64,000 nucleotides of DNA from PGYR01 sp048267165 (GTDB lineage: Bacteria > Bacteroidota > Ignavibacteria > Kapaibacteriales > UBA2268), in contig JBLWYD010000013.1 of NCBI GenBank assembly GCA_048267165.1, forward strand, positions 1 to 64,000. The letters are read 5' to 3'. Shown one piece after another: positions 63,655 through 64,000 of this stretch. Under the pieces are notes generated by a model, which ran no database searches, was not told the DNA's origin, and saw only the letters and a list, made by a program, of their open reading frames with translations. The position numbers were made by a program, and so were the translations under genes. The first letter of the stretch is position 1; each line of letters opens with the position of its first letter.

Positions 63655-64000
63655 TTATTGGGAGTAAACGCCTCGAAGGCCATTAATAAAATTGTTATTT
63701 CCTGCTTTATCAACGTGATAATGATAACCTCTCACTTCGTCATAATGTCCACGAGCCTGGTCTAAATCTGTGTATTCTTTACCTTCTGCATCTGTATTAG
63801 CGAATAGTCCGTAACCGTCTAACGCATAGCCAATCATTGCTGCGTGTCCATCACTTTGCGTGATTTTTGTTGACAAACCAGTTGCTGCATGATAGTGATA
63901 ACCAGCATTAAGATTTATATGTCCACCAGCGTCATCGAAAGGAGCTAAAGTATAAGCTCCAAGTATTGCATTAACAGGAGCAGGAGCATCAAAACGAACA
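63655..64000 (-). CDS. YHYH-domain protein, 5' end outside window
   Basis: The frame is open from the right edge to the stop at 63655; the apparent start at 63876 is a TTG codon inside the domain. Visible are two copies of the name motif: HINLNAGYHYHAATG and VRGYHYHVDKAGNN, with DGHAAMIGYALDGYGLF between them. YHYH proteins are exported and probably bind metal through the His pairs; the function is not established. The gene precedes the anchored exported protein by 5 nt. Confidence 0.85.
   Translation of the reverse strand, partial: VRFDAPAPVNAILGAYTLAPFDDAGGHINLNAGYHYHAATGLSTKITQSDGHAAMIGYALDGYGLFANTDAEGKEYTDLDQARGHYDEVRGYHYHVDKAGNNNFINGLRGVYSQ

Overview
The window looks like chromosomal DNA of an AT-rich, Gram-negative bacterium of the Bacteroidota/Chlorobiota (FCB) group. 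The evidence is a PorU-type C25 sortase directly followed by a PorV-like outer-membrane protein (type IX secretion), two large secreted proteins with type IX C-terminal sorting domains, LPS and capsule functions (kdsA, SLBB exporter, Wzz-like protein), TolC-family outer-membrane channels, and a promoter before the only tRNA that fits the Bacteroidota TTTG/TAnnTTTG pattern. Clear AGGAG ribosome sites precede several genes, which is less usual in classical Bacteroidetes. An Ignavibacteria/Kapabacteria-like lineage would fit, but the sequence alone does not settle this.

Layout. 1-12 kb is an accessory region. It holds a truncated histidine kinase gene (cut by the window edge), a small unknown gene, and two tandem paralogous proteins with a new N-terminal domain fused to a degenerate RNase HI fold (1.3-3.5 kb). 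Next comes a wrecked type I restriction-modification locus: the 3' end of hsdR survives at 3.7-3.9 kb and the 5' half of hsdM at 7.1-7.8 kb, both on the minus strand. The space between them is occupied by defence-like genes: an AbiC-like membrane protein, a TIR-like protein with a membrane segment, an Mrr-like nuclease, and a divergent AlbA/Schlafen-type protein. Then follow a barrel-like protein, a histidine-kinase relic, a PD-(D/E)XK protein, a lipoprotein with a lamin-tail-like domain, a Cys-rich exported protein and two small coupled genes.

11.5-19.3 kb is a regulator and secretion module: an XRE protein with a duplicated DNA-binding unit, a TPR membrane protein that ends in a kinase-like dimerisation segment without the His or ATPase domain, and two type IX cargo proteins. 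Four copies of a palindrome (TTGCATT-N3-AATGCAA) flank the regulator and also precede the cargo genes, so they are likely operators. 19.4-23.7 kb has small unknown genes and a polysaccharide export/chain-length pair.

23.7-64 kb is mostly core genome: comB-ftsK-recN, divergent kdsA and a CaCA exchanger, an S9 peptidase, tRNA-Gly(GCC), porU-porV, exonuclease III with a CNNM transporter, recG, a pepE-map-pyrC-arsC-thioesterase-thioesterase operon, a TetR-regulated RND efflux operon, a VWA membrane protein, a ferredoxin-reductase-like flavoprotein, a TRIC-family protein, a MacAB-TolC-type efflux operon and the start of a YHYH-domain locus that runs off the right edge.

The most promising unexplained items are the paired pseudo-RNase HI proteins, the nuclease/TIR-TM/AbiC-like cluster inside the dead restriction locus, and the XRE/operator/decapitated-kinase/secreted-protein module.
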